Below are positions 61,200-64,000 of a stretch of DNA of 64,000 nucleotides, piece after piece. The notes under the pieces were generated by a model. The model made no database searches and was not told the origin of the DNA. It worked only from the letters and a program-made list of their open reading frames with translations. How positions within the stretch are numbered: position 1 is the first letter of the stretch; every line of letters begins with the position of its first letter. Origin of the DNA: Thunnus maccoyii (Eukaryota; Chordata; Actinopteri; Scombriformes; Scombridae). Where the stretch lies: assembly GCF_910596095.1 (NCBI RefSeq), contig NC_056550.1, positions 20,072,001 through 20,136,000 on the forward strand, in the 5' to 3' direction. A program made the translations under genes and the position numbers.

Positions 61200-64000
61200 A
61201 CCTACGCATTCTCTTTCAAACCTTGCTCGGTATCTCACTATGGGAAGCGCCTTCAGGCATGACCAATTATGGAAGCTCCAATATCACCACACCTGTCAGG
61301 AGACAGACCAATCATTTTGAGATGCACAGGCCAGCCTGTCCCTCTTTATAAATGCCGGTGGTGTCCCACCTGTCATTCTCACTTTCTTCTCTTTTTTCTA
61401 CCGCTTACGGGACAAGCTAGCACATCGAGGTGAGCTGTGTCCCCATTTCTGCTGTTAGCGGTCAGTAATTTGTAGCTAGCTATGGCAACCAATCTTGTAA
61501 GGGGAAGGTTGGTGGCAGCAAGGTTAAGGACATTGAGTCCCACCCAGCCATGTGTGGACCGCATGTATGGGAGTTACGCATGCACAGGCATCGCTCACAG
61601 ACTCACTGCATTGCTGCACCATGCCGGTGAGGATCCCCGAGTGTTGCTTGAGAGTGTCGTGAGAGTGAGTGTTCCCCTCTGTTCAACCAACTGCTCGACA
61701 TTTAGGGACAAGCACAGTGGTGGAGCAGAGGACAAGGATCACATTAACTTGGATCTTGGCGACAAGATAGGGATGCCATCCTTCCCCCTGCTCAGACATC
61801 GTGGCTCAGCAGCTCTTTCAGCAAGGAGGCACAGCCTTCCCCTGCCCCTATGAAGTCAACCCGAACAAGGTGAGTAAATCTGTGGATGACAAAGGGGATG
61901 AGAGTGATCCATATGATGGCAAAATCCTGCCTTCCCGTTAGATCTCTGTGAAACAGGTCATGGCTGCCGTCCCTGCATGCATGAAGGAGATGAAACAGTA
62001 CTGGGACAAACTGTCCAACTGCTCCAATGGTGGAGCAGTCGGTGGCATACCATCTTCATCCCAACTGCCAGTCCACCCTCGCCTTGGCTGGGCCCATTCT
62101 CCTGGGAAAGATGGAGCGCATCACCACTTTCATGTGCCAGAAAATGTACAAGTCAGCGGCTCAGTCTGTGAAAAACCGTAATGTGGTCACCCTGCTTAGA
62201 GCTTATCAGGCTGAGCTGTTCCAGGACATGGGCCACTTTTTAGATGAGGGTTCTCCCAAGTTCAGCTATTTGGGAGGAGATATGTATCGTCACGGACCTT
62301 ATCTTCCGTGTGTCTAGAGGTGCAGTTCCCCAGAAGCATTGGGACAAAAGCCTTTGCCGCTGGCGGGTTGAATTGCTCATCCCGCCCGTTGGAGGGGAAG
62401 AAGAGGCCAACTTAGGAACTGTAGTCAGTGGAAACAGAGGCTCAGCAGTCAGCACTCAGAGAGATCCCTGCCCTGAGCCTTCCGGGGACAGACTGGGAGT
62501 TTCCTCTTCCCCACAAGAGGAGAAGAAAACACCAGTGTCCCAGTCAGTGCTGTGCAATGGTCCAGTATGTTCCACCCATTCACAGACACAGAGAAGCACA
62601 AGTTCCCTCGGTGCTTCCTAGTTCATGTCTCTCTCCTCGCCCCCAGAACCCTACAGGGTCAGTTCAGAAGGGGGAATTGGGAATGTGTCAGGCAAAGCTC
62701 ACACCGAGACTTCACATGTTTTTTTCATTAAAGAAGCCACTGTCGCAGCCAGGAATAAAGCTGTGGCCACAGTGTGTAAAAGAGAAAACAAAAAAGTTGA
62801 GGCAGACTGTCTCCACAAGAGAGCGCAGCTGCTCCAGTTTTGAGGCTAAAGCCCCCAGGTCGCCTTGCTGTCAAAGTGGAAGAATGGCGCGCATGCAGAG
62901 TTCACCCCTGGGTGTTTACAACCACTACCAGGGGTTACAGGCTTCAGTTCGCAGTAAACCATCGTCTTTCAATTGTGTACTGTTTTCAGAGGTCATGGGG
63001 GAAGCAGCAGAGGCTTTGGAGAGCGAAATTTCTTCTCCCTACTTAAGAGTTAGTGACGGCGGGTTTCAGGCTGCTGCCAGCGGGTTGTCCTCCATGTAAA
63101 GCCGGGCTGTGGTGCACACAGACGTGGGGACAAGCCAGAGAACGACCGCCGCTTAGAACCAGAACCTGAGCAACCCGCCTGCCATCTGGACAGAGACACG
63201 CAGAGAGTTTCTGCCGAAAACAAGCACCGAGACCCGGGGAGACATGACAGCAGCTGCTCACTAACAGCTAGACTACATGTGTTTACAGCAGAGAACAGAA
63301 CGGAAGACAGATGTCTCACTCTGCTACTTTTTGCTGCGACTGTGCTGCGGGTGCGGACGGTCACGAAACAGACACTTTGCTGTTCCTGTGTCTGACTTTC
63401 TGCCCAGCTTATCTGCTCTGTTCAGCCTGACGTGGTTTCCACCAAAAATAGACTAGGTGCATATGTTTAGTGGAGTGGAGAGCTGCTTTTGGGATGCGCT
63501 GCAGCATGTCTGGGGGAATCACAAACATTCACTAGAGTGGCCATGTCAATCATGCAAAAAAGCATTTTGTCTCCCACTCAGAATTCTGTCACAATTTCAA
63601 GTGGAGACATTTTGCCAGCACCTGACTCTGTTTATCTGGGGTAACCCGGTCTCATTATGAGCCTACCTCTGCCTGACAGGGCTGATGGCCTCAGTCATTT
63701 CTGTTGTTTCTTAGGGGTTGTTGAGAATGTGGGATTTCCAACGTTGGGTGTCTTCTTTACGTCTGGGCATATGACATCATCTCGGCTGAATGGTGGGGAT
63801 TTCACCGGAATGTCTCCTGTCTCTCCATAATTGGAGAGACCTGGGGGTTGTTCGCCACCGGTGTCCCCTTAGGAACGGTAATTATGGGGAAAATGGTGTC
63901 AAAGGATGCTTCACTGACAGGGTGGGTTGCTGTAATCCTGGCTTTCAAATAATTTTTCCATTCCTGATGAATTGCCATGTTTTGGTCTGGCCTATATGAA
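61200..64000 (+). mobile_element. DIRS-like tyrosine-recombinase retrotransposon, degraded, continues past edge
   Basis: The left end at about 61229-61380 has the TATCTCACTATGGGAAGCGC sequence I recognise from fish DIRS elements. After it come a decayed gag-like ORF (AVPACMKEMKQYWDKL near 61965; VAYHLHPN, LAGPILLGKMERIT and AYQAELFQDMGHFLDEGSP at 62030-62260; TDLIFRVSRGAV near 62300), the start of the reverse transcriptase region (VLFSEVMGEAAEALESEI, 62970-63035), and RT/RNase H remnants (GLMASVISVV at 63679; DASLTGWVAV at 63904). Stops and frameshifts are many, so it is not functional as read. DIRS elements encode a tyrosine recombinase and use inverted terminal repeats; neither the recombinase nor the right repeat is inside this window. 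It lies in the same orientation as ubfd1, in that gene's last intron. Confidence 0.8.
63070..63640. other. GC-rich block interrupting the DIRS-like element
   Basis: Between the start of the RT region (ending about 63060) and RT/RNase H remnants (from about 63650), the expected several hundred RT codons are absent. In their place is about 570 bases of GC-richer DNA with no DIRS similarity that I can read in any frame. It may be a second insertion replacing deleted RT sequence, or a diverged internal segment. No terminal repeats were found for it. Confidence 0.4.

Noticed and set aside
63100..64000. Final ubfd1 coding exon inside the window
   Set aside because: The conserved C-terminal motif of the family could not be read in any frame between 60826 and 64000; the frames there are DIRS-like or unrecognised.

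Overview
The window is nuclear DNA of a ray-finned fish, most likely a percomorph teleost. Three protein-coding genes with ordinary GT-AG introns match vertebrate orthologues. The non-coding DNA is AT-rich and full of short DNA transposons and LINE tails of the kinds common in teleosts. No bacterial-style operons, CRISPR arrays, rRNA genes or convincing tRNA genes were seen.

Layout. Positions 1 to about 34,400 contain no recognisable host exon. This stretch is intergenic DNA, or intron of a gene whose exons lie elsewhere. It holds dispersed repeats, several GC-richer patches that read like conserved non-coding or regulatory DNA (about 14,090-14,640, 16,130-17,000, 29,540-30,000 and 30,360-30,660), and a nested stack of mobile elements at 17,608-23,427. 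From about 34,430 to 42,560 lies kdm8 (jmjd5) on the + strand: seven coding exons and 410 codons, plus a probable non-coding first exon. Its 3.8 kb fourth intron has collected several DNA transposons and a decayed coiled-coil pseudogene. From 55,871 down to 45,866 on the - strand lies mfsd11, complete with 13 coding exons and 442 codons. From 57,840 to the right edge lies ubfd1 on the + strand. Six coding exons (249 codons) are visible; the last exon lies outside the window, beyond a DIRS-like retrotransposon that occupies at least 61,200-64,000.

Gene relationships. kdm8 and mfsd11 converge tail to tail about 3.3 kb apart. mfsd11 and ubfd1 diverge head to head, with start codons about 2 kb apart. 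The divergent interval holds promoter-type motifs: a perfect TCTCGCGAGA palindrome inside an inverted repeat, a CCAAT/ATTGG pair and an NRF1-like GCATGCGCA. The three products (2-oxoglutarate oxygenase, UNC93-type membrane protein, ubiquitin-like-domain protein) are not known to act in one pathway.

The most informative structure is the nested stack. An outer 0.5 kb TTAA-ended MITE was interrupted by a hAT-like MITE and by a 4.58 kb piggyBac-like element. That element has exact TTAA flanks, keeps only the Cys-rich C-terminus of a transposase, and itself contains a LINE tail and another hAT-like MITE carrying a tRNA-like segment. I found no clear evidence of a wholly new biological system.
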